Below are positions 1 through 8,134 of a DNA stretch of 29,533 nucleotides, piece after piece. Positions within the stretch are counted from its first letter, which is position 1. Each line of letters starts with the position of its first letter. The DNA is taken from contig NZ_CAKVJA010000033.1 in NCBI RefSeq assembly GCF_934754925.1, positions 1 through 29,533 of the forward strand, written 5' to 3'. The position numbers and the translations under genes were made by a program. A model generated the notes under the pieces. The model ran no database searches. It worked only from the letters and a program-made list of their open reading frames with translations, and had not been told where the DNA came from. The DNA comes from an uncultured Clostridium sp. (lineage in GTDB: Bacteria; Bacillota; Clostridia; Clostridiales; Clostridiaceae).

Positions 1-1913
1 TTAATATCATTAATAAAAACACAAAAGAAATAATATCATATCCTTATGAAGAAATAACTCCAAATCTATTTTTCAATAAGGGTTTAAAAATAATAAATGA
101 TGATAAATATGTATGGACTGCAACTGAACAGGGACTTTATAGATATAATAGAGAAACTAATGAAACAATTAATTATAGAGAAAATTTCATTGAAAAAGGA
201 ATTACTAACTATAAAATATTTGATATTTTTCAAGATAAAAGTGATGAAAATATTCTTTGGTTAGCTGGAGGAAAGAATAGTGGATTAATAAAATTCCATA
301 AAAAAGAGGGAGTAATAAAAAATTATTTATCCAGTTCGGAAGAAAATTCATTAAGTTATGATTCTATAAATTGTATTCAAGGAGATGACTTCGGAAATAT
401 ATGGATAGGAACTGAGGTGGGATTAAATAAATTTAATATAGAAACAGAGACATTTACTAAATATTATGATAAAGATGGATTAGTAAGTAATTATATAAAT
501 AGTGTAATTGTAGATGATAATGGTGATATATGGCTAGGTACAAGTAAAGGTTTAAGCAAGTTTATTATTAATGAAAGTAGATTTGTAAATTTTACAGAAA
601 TGGATGGGCTAGTTGGAAGCGAATTTAATAAAAGGGCTTCATATAAATTAAAAAATGGAATTTTAATATTTGGAACTACGAAAGGTGTAGTTTTATTTAA
701 TCCTAATGATATAGAAGAAACAACTATAAAAGAAGAAAATGTGGTTTTAGATACCTTATGGATAAATAAAGAGTTAGTCGTAAATGATAGTAATAATATA
801 GAACTTAAACATTATGAAAATAATATAGCAATTGAATATTTCCTTCCTAATTACTCTAGAATAGGTACAATAACATATTTATATAAAATGGATGGAATAA
901 ATCAAGAGTGGAATATTGGTAGTACAGATGGATATGCAGTTTATAATAGCTTGAAGCCTGGTAATTATACATTTAGAGTGAAAGCAGTAAATAGCGATGG
1001 GGGATTTACAGATGAATCAATTATAAATATCGTAATAAAAAAATCATTTTGGCAATCAGATATAGCTTATTGTATTTATGTAGCATTTATTTTGTTAATA
1101 GTTTTATATATTATATATCGTATGAAATTTTTAAATGAATTAGTTGCTAAGCAAACTAAGAAAATAAAACAACAAATGGAAGAAAATAAAAGACTTTATG
1201 AGAAAAATATAAGGAATGAAAAATTTAAAAATGATTATTTTGTTAATTTGTCACATGAATTAAGAACTCCTATAAATATAATTTTATCAGCACTTCAATT
1301 ATTAAATTCCTTAGAAAAAAGTGATAGAGCTACAAAGGAAAAAAATTTACACTATATGGAAATTATACAGAAGAGTTCTAATAATTTGTTAAATATAATA
1401 AATGATATTATAGATAGCTCTAAAATAGAATCAGGAACTTATAAAATAGATAAACAGGAAAGTGTTGATATAGTATATCTAGTAGAAGAAACAGCATTGA
1501 ATATGAGTGACTATATAAATAGTAAAGGAATTGATTTGATTATTGATCCTGAAGTTGAAGAATTATCAATATGTTGTGATTCTAAGGAAATAGCAAGGTG
1601 TGTTGTAAATCTTATTGGAAATGCCGTTAAGTTTACAGAAGAAGGTGGAAAGATTAAAGTTTTAATTAAGGAAGATAATGAGAATGTAAGTATTTCTGTA
1701 GAAGATAATGGTTTAGGAATATCTAAGGATGATCAAGAATTTATATTTAAGAGATTTCAACAAGGTAGAAATGTTAATTCCACTCAGGTTAGTAGCAGTG
1801 GAATAGGTTTAACGTTAGTTAAATATATTGTAGAATTACATGGTGGACATGTAGAGTTGGAAAGTGAATTAAATAAGGGAAGTAAGTTTACCATAGTATT
1901 ACCTATAAATTAA
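1..1913 (+). CDS. Two-component sensor histidine kinase with beta-propeller sensor (5' end outside window)
   Basis: The frame is open from the left edge (first whole codon at base 3), so the gene is 5'-truncated by the window and about 636 residues are visible. Propeller-type repeats with a W-[ILT]-[GA]-T signature are seen three times (around bases 110-145, 400-435 and 525-565). A Y_Y_Y-type beta-sandwich follows at about 840-1045, then one membrane helix at about 1055-1120, a short coiled coil, a HisKA domain with the SHELRTP H-box (His codon at 1254-1256), and HATPase_c with the N-box NLIGNAVKF, the G1 motif DNGLGIS and a GIGL motif. It should sense an extracellular ligand through the propeller and autophosphorylate. 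No receiver domain follows and no response regulator gene lies nearby, so the partner is unknown. It is related to the kinase at 8653-10623 in the catalytic half. Confidence 0.9.
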   Translation, partial: NIINKNTKEIISYPYEEITPNLFFNKGLKIINDDKYVWTATEQGLYRYNRETNETINYRENFIEKGITNYKIFDIFQDKSDENILWLAGGKNSGLIKFHKKEGVIKNYLSSSEENSLSYDSINCIQGDDFGNIWIGTEVGLNKFNIETETFTKYYDKDGLVSNYINSVIVDDNGDIWLGTSKGLSKFIINESRFVNFTEMDGLVGSEFNKRASYKLKNGILIFGTTKGVVLFNPNDIEETTIKEENVVLDTLWINKELVVNDSNNIELKHYENNIAIEYFLPNYSRIGTITYLYKMDGINQEWNIGSTDGYAVYNSLKPGNYTFRVKAVNSDGGFTDESIINIVIKKSFWQSDIAYCIYVAFILLIVLYIIYRMKFLNELVAKQTKKIKQQMEENKRLYEKNIRNEKFKNDYFVNLSHELRTPINIILSALQLLNSLEKSDRATKEKNLHYMEIIQKSSNNLLNIINDIIDSSKIESGTYKIDKQESVDIVYLVEETALNMSDYINSKGIDLIIDPEVEELSICCDSKEIARCVVNLIGNAVKFTEEGGKIKVLIKEDNENVSISVEDNGLGISKDDQEFIFKRFQQGRNVNSTQVSSSGIGLTLVKYIVELHGGHVELESELNKGSKFTIVLPIN

Positions 1914-1990
1914 AGAATTATATTTGTAATAGAAATTGGGAATATGATATATTTGATGAAAAACAAAATAATTTCAAAAGGAAGGTAAAT

Positions 1991-2191
1991 ATGATGGAAG
2001 TTGACAAGAGTATTTGTCCTATTTGTGGGAAGCCTAATAATTGTGCATATGAAAAAGGATTATCGCATGGAAATTGCTGGTGTGAGAAAATTGAAGTTCC
2101 TAAAGAATTAAGAGATGAAATACCAGAAAAATTAAGAGGAAAAGCTTGTATTTGTAAGGATTGTGTAATGAGATATAAAGAAAATAATTAA
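1991..2191 (+). CDS. Small cysteine-rich CWC family protein
   Basis: This 66-residue protein matches the cysteine-rich CWC family: a CPICGKPNNC motif near the N-terminus, the diagnostic CWC at residues 29-31 and a CICKDC cluster at 54-59. These cysteines probably bind zinc or another metal. The function of the family is not established. A good ribosome site (AGGAAGG, 1979-1985) precedes the first of two adjacent ATG codons. It starts 77 bases after the kinase with no terminator between, so co-transcription is possible. The terminator at 2313-2358 would end both. Confidence 0.8.
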   Translation: MMEVDKSICPICGKPNNCAYEKGLSHGNCWCEKIEVPKELRDEIPEKLRGKACICKDCVMRYKENN

Positions 2192-2312
2192 TAAAATTAA
2201 ATAGTTTAGAAGCTTTAATATTAAATTAAAATAGCAATTTATATAAAAAAGAAAAGTTTTATAAAAATAGTTATAAAAAATAAATATCTAAGTGTTAAAA
2301 AGTATATTATAA

Positions 2313-2358
2313 AAATAAGAAGAATCCATATAAAATAATGATTCTTCTTATTTTTTTT
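2313..2358 (+). terminator. Rho-independent terminator after the kinase/CWC genes
   Basis: A 13-14 bp perfect stem (left arm 2313-2326, right arm from 2340) with a 13-base loop is followed by a run of eight T. It lies about 120 bases past the CWC stop codon. The rest of the 2192-2672 gap holds the inverted repeat at 2366-2409 and AT-rich leader sequence, and I see no gene in it. Confidence 0.85.
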
Positions 2359-2365
2359 ATAAGTT

Positions 2366-2409
2366 TATAAGATATTAATATTTTTAATGAAAATTATTAA
2401 TATCTTATA
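2366..2409. repeat. 15-bp perfect inverted repeat upstream of yhcH-like gene
   Basis: Bases 2366-2380 and 2395-2409 are perfect reverse complements around a 14-base spacer. No T-run follows on either strand's 3' side, so it does not look like a second terminator. It sits about 260 bases upstream of the 2673 start and could be an operator or an RNA hairpin. It is A/T-only except for one G:C pair, so chance is possible. Confidence 0.4.
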
Positions 2410-2672
2410 TGATTAATATTGATAGATACAAACTATGCTAAACTATTGAAATAACTATAAGAAGTGATAAAAAAATAACAAAGTTTATAAGTGAATTTAA
2501 TAATACTATTCAAAAAAGGAATAATATCATTCCTAAAATGAATTGAAAGTAGATTTGATTGTCTGTAATATAACAAATATAAAGTTTGCGTGTAAAGCCT
2601 TGTAGAAAATTGTAGAAAAAATAACAATAAAACAAGGATGAATTTAAACACTAATTTTAGAGGAGGTATAAG

Positions 2673-3146
2673 ATGATTTTCGGAAATATAAAGTGTAATG
2701 AGAATATATCAAGCTATCCAATGCCTATTCAAAAAGCTATAAATTATCTTAAGGAAAATGATTTAGTAGCAATGGAACCAGGAAGATATGAATTAGATGG
2801 CGATAATATGATTTTACAAGTACTTGATGTACAAACTACTGAAAGATGTAATCTGCGTCCGGAAGTACATGAAACATATATTGATGTTCAATTCTTAGCA
2901 AAAGGAAAAGAGAAGATAGGTTGTTATCCAGATATGGGAGACAATGAAATAGATGAAAATCTTTTAGAAACAAGAGACCTTATATTTTATAAGAACAATG
3001 AAAATGCAAGAGAAACTCATTTAGAAATGGAAGAAGGTTCTTATGCAGTATTCTATCCACATGATGTTCATATTCCTGCAATAATGAAGGATGAAGCCAT
3101 GACGATTAGAAAGATAGTTATAAAGGTTAAAGTTTCAACTTTATAA
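2673..3146 (+). CDS. YhcH/YjgK/YiaL (NanQ-type) family sugar anomerase
   Basis: This is a 157-residue protein of the DUF386 (YhcH/YjgK/YiaL) cupin family. E. coli NanQ/YhcH is reported to speed anomer interconversion of N-acetylneuraminate. The metal-site regions of the family are present: HETYIDVQF at residues 66-74 and FYPHDVHIP at 127-135. Length is normal for the family. The start is set by a very strong ribosome site (AGAGGAGGT, 2659-2667) six bases before the ATG. It lies 24 bases upstream of a Gfo/Idh/MocA oxidoreductase, so the two probably form an operon and act on the same sugar or sugar acid. No sialic acid lyase or sialidase is in view, so the true substrate is open. Confidence 0.85.
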   Translation: MIFGNIKCNENISSYPMPIQKAINYLKENDLVAMEPGRYELDGDNMILQVLDVQTTERCNLRPEVHETYIDVQFLAKGKEKIGCYPDMGDNEIDENLLETRDLIFYKNNENARETHLEMEEGSYAVFYPHDVHIPAIMKDEAMTIRKIVIKVKVSTL

Positions 3147-3170
3147 TTTTAAATAAAAGGAGAAATTAAA

Positions 3171-4166
3171 ATGAAGAAATTCGATAAAGTAGTATGGGGT
3201 ATGGTTGGTTGCGGTGCCGTAACAGAAAAGAAAAGTGGTCCAGGCCTATACAAATCAGAAAATTCAGAGTTAAGAGCAGTATTTGATTTAGATTATGATA
3301 GAGCATGTGATTATGCTAAAAGACATGGAGTACCAGTTGTTTATAAAACTGTAGAAGAAATGCTTGCAGATCCAGAAATAAATGCAGTATATCTTCCAAC
3401 ACCTCCAAAATTCCATAAAGATTATTCTATGAAATGTTTAGAGGCTGGAAAAATTCCTTATACTGAAAAGCCAATGGCATTAACTTATGCTGAATGTTTA
3501 GAAATGATTGCAAAATCAGAAGAAGTTAATCTTCCAATATACGTAGCATTCTACAGAAGAGGTATGGCTAAGTATATGAAAATTAAAGAAATAATTGAAA
3601 GTGGAGCATTAGGAAAAATTAATTTTGTTCACTTAAGACAATTTATGAAAGTTGAAGAGGCTGATTTAGATAGAGATAATTTACCTTGGAGATTAAGACC
3701 GGAAGCTGCAGGTGGCGGTAAGTTCGTAGATATGGTTGCTCACGTTTTAGATATAGTTGAGTATTTATTTGGTAAGATCGAAAATGTAAGTGGTATGGCT
3801 GAAAACTATGGTGGATACTATGAAGTTGAAGATACAGTAAATGCAATCTTCAAAACTGAAAGTGGAGTAATGGGTAACGGAATATGGTGTTACGTTGCTG
3901 ACCATGATGAAGAAGAAATGCTAATAGTAGGTGATAAGGGTAGAATAAGTACTACAGGATTATTCTATGGACCAATAAAGGTTATTATTGATGGACAAGA
4001 AGAAATTATTGATTATAAAGAGCCAGAACATGTAGCTCAACCTTACATTCAAACTATAGTTAACGAGTTAATTGGAAAAGAAAAATCACCAGCTGACTTA
4101 GAAAGTGCAGCACACGTTATAAAAGTAATGGATGATATATTAGAAGATTACAGAAAAAGATATTAA
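3171..4166 (+). CDS. Gfo/Idh/MocA family NAD(P)-dependent oxidoreductase
   Basis: This 331-residue enzyme has a standard two-domain build. An N-terminal Rossmann fold carries the nucleotide-binding GMVGCGAV (residues 10-17), the family EKP signature is at 99-101, and the catalytic region GGGKFVDMVAHVLDI carries Asp187 and His191. The family oxidises or reduces sugars, inositols and related polyols. Some members act on anhydro-sialic acid, but the exact substrate cannot be read from the sequence. AGGAG lies at a normal distance before the ATG. Pairing with a YhcH-type anomerase 24 bases upstream suggests a two-step conversion of one sugar. A large hairpin begins seven bases after the stop. Confidence 0.9.
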   Translation: MKKFDKVVWGMVGCGAVTEKKSGPGLYKSENSELRAVFDLDYDRACDYAKRHGVPVVYKTVEEMLADPEINAVYLPTPPKFHKDYSMKCLEAGKIPYTEKPMALTYAECLEMIAKSEEVNLPIYVAFYRRGMAKYMKIKEIIESGALGKINFVHLRQFMKVEEADLDRDNLPWRLRPEAAGGGKFVDMVAHVLDIVEYLFGKIENVSGMAENYGGYYEVEDTVNAIFKTESGVMGNGIWCYVADHDEEEMLIVGDKGRISTTGLFYGPIKVIIDGQEEIIDYKEPEHVAQPYIQTIVNELIGKEKSPADLESAAHVIKVMDDILEDYRKRY

Positions 4167-4172
4167 TTAAAA

Positions 4173-4254
4173 TTTAGCTAGCTATTGCTAATATAATAAG
4201 AAGCGTATATTATTAATAAGTTACTTAAAGAGTATATTAGCAAAGCAAGCTAAA
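4173..4254 (+). repeat. Large imperfect hairpin after the oxidoreductase gene
   Basis: Bases 4173-4195 (TTTAGCTAGC...) and 4233-4254 (...GCAAGCTAAA) are reverse complements apart from one mismatch and one extra base, giving a stem of about 20 bp around a 37-base loop. No T-run follows, so it is a poor intrinsic terminator. It could stabilise the 3' end of the upstream mRNA, act as an attenuator, or be an operator for the locus that follows. A smaller palindrome, GTTAATT-AATA-AATTAAC, is at 4271-4288. Confidence 0.5.
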
Positions 4255-4327
4255 AAATTTAAATCAGTTTGTTAATTAATAAATTAACGAAATAAAGCAG
4301 AAAAACAAAAGTTAAGGAGAAGCTAAA

Positions 4328-4402
4328 ATGAGTATTGAATTTATTATTGGTATTTTACTATTAATATCATTTGCTGGATTAGTTGTATACGCTGTTAATT
4401 GA
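4328..4402 (+). CDS. 24-residue hydrophobic peptide ORF; probable remnant of a membrane protein gene
   Basis: An ATG at 4328 has a good ribosome site (AAGGAGA, 4313-4319) and opens a 24-codon frame. Its product begins MSIEFIIGILLL, is almost wholly hydrophobic, and stops at TGA (4400-4402). It looks like the first membrane helix of a transporter cut short. The same frame continues directly past the TGA into hydantoinase-like coding sequence. The simplest reading is a deletion joining the start of one gene to the middle of another. It could instead be a true small membrane protein. I did not identify the parent family. Confidence 0.4.
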   Translation: MSIEFIIGILLLISFAGLVVYAVN

Positions 4403-4429
4403 AGAAATGAAAAAAGACCTATTCTTAAA

Positions 4430-5020
4430 ATGTTATCTGGACCTGCTGCAAGTGTGATGGGTTCACTTATGTATCTTCGTGTATCTAATGGAATTTATTT
4501 TGAAGTTGGAGGAACATCAACTAATATTGGTGTAATTAAAAATGGAAGACTAGCTATTGATTATTCTGTAGTAGATGGACATAAAACTTATGTAACTTCT
4601 ATTGATGTTAGAGTTTTAGGGGTTGCAGGTGGAAGTATGATTCGTGGAAATAAAAATGGTGTAATAGATGCAGGACCAAGAAGCGCACATATTGCAGGTA
4701 TGAGTTATGCAGTATTTACACCAGAAGAAGAAATAGTAGAACCAGAGATAGAGTTCTTCGCACCAAAAGAAGGAGATCCTAAGGATTATATCGCAATAAA
4801 ATTGAAAAGTGGTAAAAGAATTACTGTAACTAATACATGTGCAGCAAATATATTAGGATTAGTTAGGCCAGATCAATTTTCTTATGGAAATGTCAACTCA
4901 GCGAGAAGAGCAATGCAGGTAGTTGCAAACTATATGGGAACTACAGTAGAAGATGTAGCAGCTCAAATATTAGAAAAATCTTTTAGAAAAATAGAGCCGG
5001 TTATTTTACAGTATTTTTAA
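4430..5020 (+). pseudogene. Internal fragment of a hydantoinase/oxoprolinase family gene
   Basis: The 196-residue frame matches the middle of hydantoinase/oxoprolinase-type proteins: LSGPAASVMG followed by the ASKHA-fold phosphate loop VGGTSTNIGV, then the VAGGSMIRG region. Homology already reads in the same frame from about 4403 (RNEKRPILK), just after the TGA at 4400, so the frame's own ATG is not the ancestral start. The N-terminal domain (usually 150 or more residues) and all of the C-terminal part after the helix ending KIEPVI are missing. The reading frame ends 20 bases inside the 3' end of the convergent LysR gene, so the right breakpoint is near 4995-5005. It is almost certainly non-functional as an enzyme. 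Confidence 0.75.
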
Positions 5021-5891
5021 TTATGAAATCTTTAAAAAGAATAAATTCTTTAGATTCTTTAGCATTTTTATTACTAACTAATGCAAGATTTGAATTAATA
5101 GGGTTTTTCAGTGGATGAACAGATATATTAGAGTTACTAAAAGGCTTTAAAACGTTATTTACAATTAATGTAATACCAAGTCCTTCAGAAACTAAGCCTA
5201 AAATAGTTTCAATCTTATTAATATTATGAACGACGTTAGGGGTGAAGCCTAACTTGTTACATTCCTTTACACAAATATCAAAAACCCCAGATTTTGCACA
5301 AATAATAAAGTTTTCATTTTTTAAGTCATTAAATGATATATATTTCTTTTTTGTAAAAGGATGATTGTTAGATGTAACTACTACTAGTTCATCTTCAGCT
5401 AATGGTGTTACATCAAATGAATCTCTAGGTAAATTAAAATCTCTAACAATTGCAAAGTCAATTTCAGATTTAATTAACATATTTAATATTGCATCATTTT
5501 CATCTTCAAAGATATTAATATCAATATTAGAATAATTATTTTTAAATGATGCAATTGTTGAGGTTAATCCGTATTGTGTTAAAACAGCAATTGTTCCAAT
5601 GTTTAATGTGCAGTTTTTAGATGAAGAATGTTTACGCATTGCTTGAATAATATTATTATAATCATCTAAAAACTTTAAGGCATATATGTAGAAGTCTTCC
5701 CCTGCTTCAGTTAATGACGTTACTCTTGAATTTCTATCAAACAATGTAGTATCAACTTCTTTCTCTAAAGCTTTAATTTGTTTTGATAAAGATGATTGAG
5801 AGATACAAAGTTCATTGGCTGCAGTTGAAAAGCCATTATATTTTTTTACAGCCAAAAAATACTGTATTTGTTCAATAGTGATAATAATCAC
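5001..5891 (-). CDS. LysR family transcriptional regulator
   Basis: This is a full-length LysR protein (about 293-296 residues). The N-terminal winged HTH contains the recognition region SQSSLSKQIKALEKE, followed by LFDRNSR, and a two-lobed LysR substrate-binding domain fills the rest. The longest frame starts at GTG 5891, but that GTG lies inside the ribosome site itself (GAGGTGAT, + strand 5887-5894). Eight bases past the GAGG is an ATC codon (5882-5880) followed by ACT ATT GAA, exactly where ATG-ACT-ATT-GAA would be expected, so initiation at AUC is plausible. Its 3' end overlaps the hydantoinase fragment by 20 bases. The regulated gene may be the decayed locus or the YhcH operon; neither is proven. 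Confidence 0.9.
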   Translation of the reverse strand: MIIITIEQIQYFLAVKKYNGFSTAANELCISQSSLSKQIKALEKEVDTTLFDRNSRVTSLTEAGEDFYIYALKFLDDYNNIIQAMRKHSSSKNCTLNIGTIAVLTQYGLTSTIASFKNNYSNIDINIFEDENDAILNMLIKSEIDFAIVRDFNLPRDSFDVTPLAEDELVVVTSNNHPFTKKKYISFNDLKNENFIICAKSGVFDICVKECNKLGFTPNVVHNINKIETILGLVSEGLGITLIVNNVLKPFSNSNISVHPLKNPINSNLALVSNKNAKESKEFILFKDFIIKNTVK

Positions 5892-6028
5892 CTCGCTTAA
5901 AAAAATGTCATAATATATATTATATACTTATAATTAAAAATGGCTAGTATTATTTCAATAGTCCCTACAAATTAATTTCTAAGGAGAATACGAAGAAAAT
6001 TATATCTTTTAGCTTAAAATCCAGTGAT

Positions 6029-6073
6029 AAAGAAAAATTAATAATATTCCCAGAGTTAATATCATTAATTTTC
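6029..6073 (-). terminator. Probable terminator of the TPR gene
   Basis: On the minus strand a stem of about 16 bp (arms + strand 6058-6073 and 6032-6048, with one bulge and one G:U pair) is followed by a T-rich run, and lies just past the stop codon at 6092. The stem is almost entirely A:T, so strength is uncertain. If active, it separates the TPR gene from the downstream LysR gene, whose own AT-rich promoter region lies at about 5895-6000. Confidence 0.5.
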
Positions 6074-6091
6074 GTCATCACCGCATTTAAT

Positions 6092-8134
6092 CTAGCTATA
6101 AATAGTTTGTTTAAGTTTTGAGATAATATCTATTAATTTAGTTTTTGTTTTAGATTTATAATAATCAGGATTTGTAATAACATCTACTGGAATAGGTGAT
6201 TTCTTCTTACCTGATAATCTATCGTTTATATTCTTTAAATAAAGATTTACAAATGTAAGATTTGAATTAAGCTTAGATAATTTTTTGAAGTATTTTTTCG
6301 CATTAGTTAAATCATTTGTATAATAAAAGCTAATTCCATATTTAGTTAAAAAATCTTCATTATCAAGCAACATACTACCTGCAGTAGTATTAACACTTTT
6401 ATTTAAATAGTAAAGGGCTTCTTGATAATTTTCTATTTTAGTTAGTAATAAAGCTAAACTACAAATAGAGTAATAATCGTCATCTTTAAAAGAAAGAACC
6501 AGCTTAAAATTTGTAATTGCAACGTCATAAGATTTATTATTTGAATAATATTGACCAAATAATTTATATAATTCAAAATCCTTATCGTATAAACTTAAAG
6601 CTTTATTTAAGTAATACTCTGCATCATTTGATCCACTAGCAACTAAATCATAAGCCATTGAACGAAGTTCTATATATTCTTCTAATACATTAGAATTAAT
6701 ATCTTTTATAGAATCGTAGCTTAATGTTTCATTAAAAGATAATCTATCAAATAAATAATCAATTTTTAAAGTAGGATAAATTGATATTAATTCATCATGT
6801 CTAGATAGCCAGTTAAATTTATCATTCAGTAATGTAAAAATATTTTTAGGAATATTTTTATTATTAGTTATAAATTCTATAATATTTTGTTCTACTAAAT
6901 AAAATAGTATTTCATTTGAAGCTATAGGTAAAGAAAATAATTCTTCCCAGCTTTTCTCATCTATTCTAAATGAGAAGTTGTTATAGATTTCTTTCAATTT
7001 ATTCATAAATGGTTCAATATATGGATTAAGATATTTTTTATAAATTGGAATTGTTAAAGGTAAAGATACTGAATCATTAGAAAGTTTATTTTTAATAGTA
7101 TCTAGTTCAGCTTTTGTTGAAATATCCCAAGGCCTTAATTTAATTATTAATGTATATAAGTCTTTAGCTTTTTGTAAATCATATGAATGATGATAACAGT
7201 GGGCTAAATCTATAATGCGATCCAAATCAAGTGTATTTTTTAACTTTTTAATATATTTTTCTAGATAATAGATTGCATTTGAATATTGATTAGTTTTTGC
7301 TAGTAAATGTCCAAAATTTGAAAGACAAAACATATCGTTAGAATTTATGTTAATAGCTTCTCTAAAGTAATTTAAGGCCATAAGATTATCATTTTTATTA
7401 AGATAATAGGTTCCTAATAGTTTTAATAAGTCTAAATCTTTTGTATATATAGAATAGGCGTCAAATAAGTAGCTTTTATCAGTTTCTTCTTTAGTAGAGT
7501 TTAGAGATAAATAAGCTTTTTCTCTAAGAGAAAGATATTCATCTAACTGATCTGCATTAATATTTGATAAATAATTATAAGTTAAAGGCAATGGATTATT
7601 TATCTCATTTATTATAAAATCAACTATTTCACTTGAAATATTAGTTTTTAATTCAATTTCTCTGCTAGTCCAATTGAATCTAGAATTTAATAAATTATAA
7701 ATATTTGTAGGAAGATATTTTTGTGTATATATATACTTAATAAATTCTATTTCTAACTTTTGGTTGATAGAAGGGTCTTTTAAAATAGGCAATGTTAGTA
7801 AATTAATCCAAGAATCCTTAGTAAATCTCAAGCTAGGATTAGTATAGATTTCATTTAATTTATTAATAAATTTATCTACTGAATCTATAGCTGTATCATC
7901 TATGGATGAATTTATTAAAGCAGATAAAATATCGAAATTAGAATTATTTAATAAAGCTATATTTAAATCTCCAATAGATGCAGTAGCTAAAGATATAGCT
8001 TTATTATATGCTAACTCTAATTCTTCAGCATCTTTATTATTTTCAGATATAGAATTACTTAATTCAACATAAGCTTCGTTAATTTTATCAATATTTCTAG
8101 TTGGTGTTATTCTTAAAACAGTCCAGCAACTCAT
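6092..8134 (-). CDS. TPR repeat protein with degenerate J-like N-terminal domain
   Basis: This is a 680-residue cytoplasmic protein without signal peptide or membrane helix. Residues 1-50 resemble a J-domain (CWTVLRITPTRNIDKINEAY, then a second helix at about 35-50) but have no HPD motif, so Hsp70 stimulation is unlikely. The rest is two tandem copies of one module, about residues 88-345 and 377-640. Each opens with the same signature (SWINLLTLPI and SWEELFSLPI), followed by a RFNW or KFNW motif and TPR helices (ALNYFREAININSND, AITNFKLVLSFKDDD). TPR arrays usually bind other proteins. An AGGAGGG ribosome site (+ strand 8147-8153) precedes the ATG at a rather long spacing. No partner is evident nearby and the specific role is unknown. 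Confidence 0.8.
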   Translation of the reverse strand: MSCWTVLRITPTRNIDKINEAYVELSNSISENNKDAEELELAYNKAISLATASIGDLNIALLNNSNFDILSALINSSIDDTAIDSVDKFINKLNEIYTNPSLRFTKDSWINLLTLPILKDPSINQKLEIEFIKYIYTQKYLPTNIYNLLNSRFNWTSREIELKTNISSEIVDFIINEINNPLPLTYNYLSNINADQLDEYLSLREKAYLSLNSTKEETDKSYLFDAYSIYTKDLDLLKLLGTYYLNKNDNLMALNYFREAININSNDMFCLSNFGHLLAKTNQYSNAIYYLEKYIKKLKNTLDLDRIIDLAHCYHHSYDLQKAKDLYTLIIKLRPWDISTKAELDTIKNKLSNDSVSLPLTIPIYKKYLNPYIEPFMNKLKEIYNNFSFRIDEKSWEELFSLPIASNEILFYLVEQNIIEFITNNKNIPKNIFTLLNDKFNWLSRHDELISIYPTLKIDYLFDRLSFNETLSYDSIKDINSNVLEEYIELRSMAYDLVASGSNDAEYYLNKALSLYDKDFELYKLFGQYYSNNKSYDVAITNFKLVLSFKDDDYYSICSLALLLTKIENYQEALYYLNKSVNTTAGSMLLDNEDFLTKYGISFYYTNDLTNAKKYFKKLSKLNSNLTFVNLYLKNINDRLSGKKKSPIPVDVITNPDYYKSKTKTKLIDIISKLKQTIYS

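Noticed and set aside
2433..2651. 72-codon minus-strand ORF before the yhcH-like gene
   Set aside because: It is Phe/Tyr/Leu-rich, has no recognisable family or ribosome site, and occupies the leader of the plus-strand operon.
4400..4402. TGA read as selenocysteine or read-through joining the 24-codon ORF to the hydantoinase fragment
   Set aside because: The window has selenium-linked genes, but the residues on each side belong to unrelated proteins, no SECIS-like stem follows closely, and the enzyme would still lack both ends. A deletion scar explains it better.
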